The position numbers were made by a program, and so were the translations under genes. Source: Coniferiporia sulphurascens (taxonomy: Eukaryota > Basidiomycota > Agaricomycetes > Hymenochaetales > Hymenochaetaceae). Taken from it: a stretch of DNA of 64,000 nt. Position 1 is the stretch's first letter. Every line of letters starts with the position of its first letter. Positions 63,701 through 64,000 of the stretch are shown here, one piece after another. The stretch covers positions 2,232,001-2,296,000 of the forward strand of contig NBBA01000001.1 in NCBI GenBank assembly GCA_002794785.1, given 5' to 3'. The notes under the pieces were generated by a model. It ran no database searches. It was not told where the DNA came from and was given only the letters and a program-made list of their open reading frames with translations.

Positions 63701-64000
63701 ATGGCCAGCCCGTATGCTACTCTGATTGAGCAGAGCTTATACGTAGCCCCCTCATTCACCCTCGAGTCCGGCGTCGTCCTCTCTGACGTCCCCGTCGCAT
63801 ATAAGACCTGGGGAAAGCTCAACGACGCACGGGACAATGTCATGCTCATATGCCATGCTTTCACAGGAAGCTCGGCCGTGGAGGACTGGTACGTCCTTCC
63901 GTATCGCCCTTTCATTTCATTGTAATGCGGCCTCACTACGTCTTAGGTGGGGTCCGCTCATGGGTCCGGGGAAGGCTTTCGATCCGAAAAGATACTTCAT
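63701..64000 (+). CDS. MET2: Homoserine O-acetyltransferase, 5' part (runs off the window)
   Basis: First enzyme of the methionine branch; it transfers acetyl from acetyl-CoA to homoserine in an alpha/beta hydrolase fold. The start MASPYATLIEQSLYVAPSFT, then LESGVVLSDVPVAYKTWGKL, NVMLICHAFTGSSAVEDW and, after an intron (about 63889-63945), WGPLMGPGKAFDPKRYF, match the family N-terminus. The catalytic Ser, Asp and His lie beyond the window edge, so activity cannot be judged. Confidence 0.92.

Overview
The window is nuclear DNA of a filamentous basidiomycete, most likely an Agaricomycete. The genes are packed on both strands and cut by many short introns, mostly about 50-65 bp. Several gene types are fungal: an Ssk2-type MAPKKK, a group X hybrid histidine kinase, ERG5/CYP61 and a HAL/SAT4-type kinase. 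I see no bacterial, viral or organellar sequence, no convincing tRNA or rRNA gene, no CRISPR array and no secondary-metabolite cluster.

Layout, left to right: DRG2/RBG2 GTPase (-), sharing a 196 bp divergent promoter with an SSK2-type MAPKKK (+); a multi-spanning membrane protein (-); the very large TFIIIC B-block-binding subunit TFC3 (-); a PRELI-domain mitochondrial lipid-transfer protein (-); the ROK1 DEAD-box helicase (-), divergent from a dicarboxylate-type mitochondrial carrier (+); a 1.5 kb repeat-rich gap with a TA-flanked MITE and a decayed direct repeat; the mRNA export/splicing helicase SUB2 (+); a 10.3 kb group X hybrid histidine kinase (+); LAS1 (-), divergent from a DUF7702-like membrane protein (+); ERG5/CYP61 (+); a secreted protein of a family often mislabelled 'ribosomal protein s17' (-); a HAD sugar/glycerol-phosphate phosphatase (+); an unrecognised protein (-); an AGC-like kinase (-); a MYST acetyltransferase (-); ribosomal protein eL19 (-), divergent from a HAL/SAT4-type kinase (+); VPS4 (+); and the 5' part of MET2 (+), cut by the window edge.

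Most genes are housekeeping functions: ribosome biogenesis (ROK1, LAS1, eL19), Pol III transcription (TFC3), mRNA export (SUB2), ESCRT (VPS4), sterol and methionine synthesis. Four genes would fit one stress theme: histidine kinase, Ssk2-type MAPKKK, HAD phosphatase and HAL-type kinase. They are not adjacent.

The most unusual signal is in gene structure. Protein-guided splicing shows micro-exons of 16, 15 and 14 nt in a row in DRG2 and one of 8 nt in the mitochondrial carrier gene. It also shows five GC-AG introns, two of them directly after a micro-exon and two of them frame-preserving and stop-free. Other points are a probably dead kinase domain in the histidine kinase, a changed acetyl-CoA-loop residue in the MYST enzyme, and a B-box-like sequence in the long first intron of the gene for the B-box-binding protein. 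Exon boundaries were read by eye; those of long multi-exon genes are given as overall spans.
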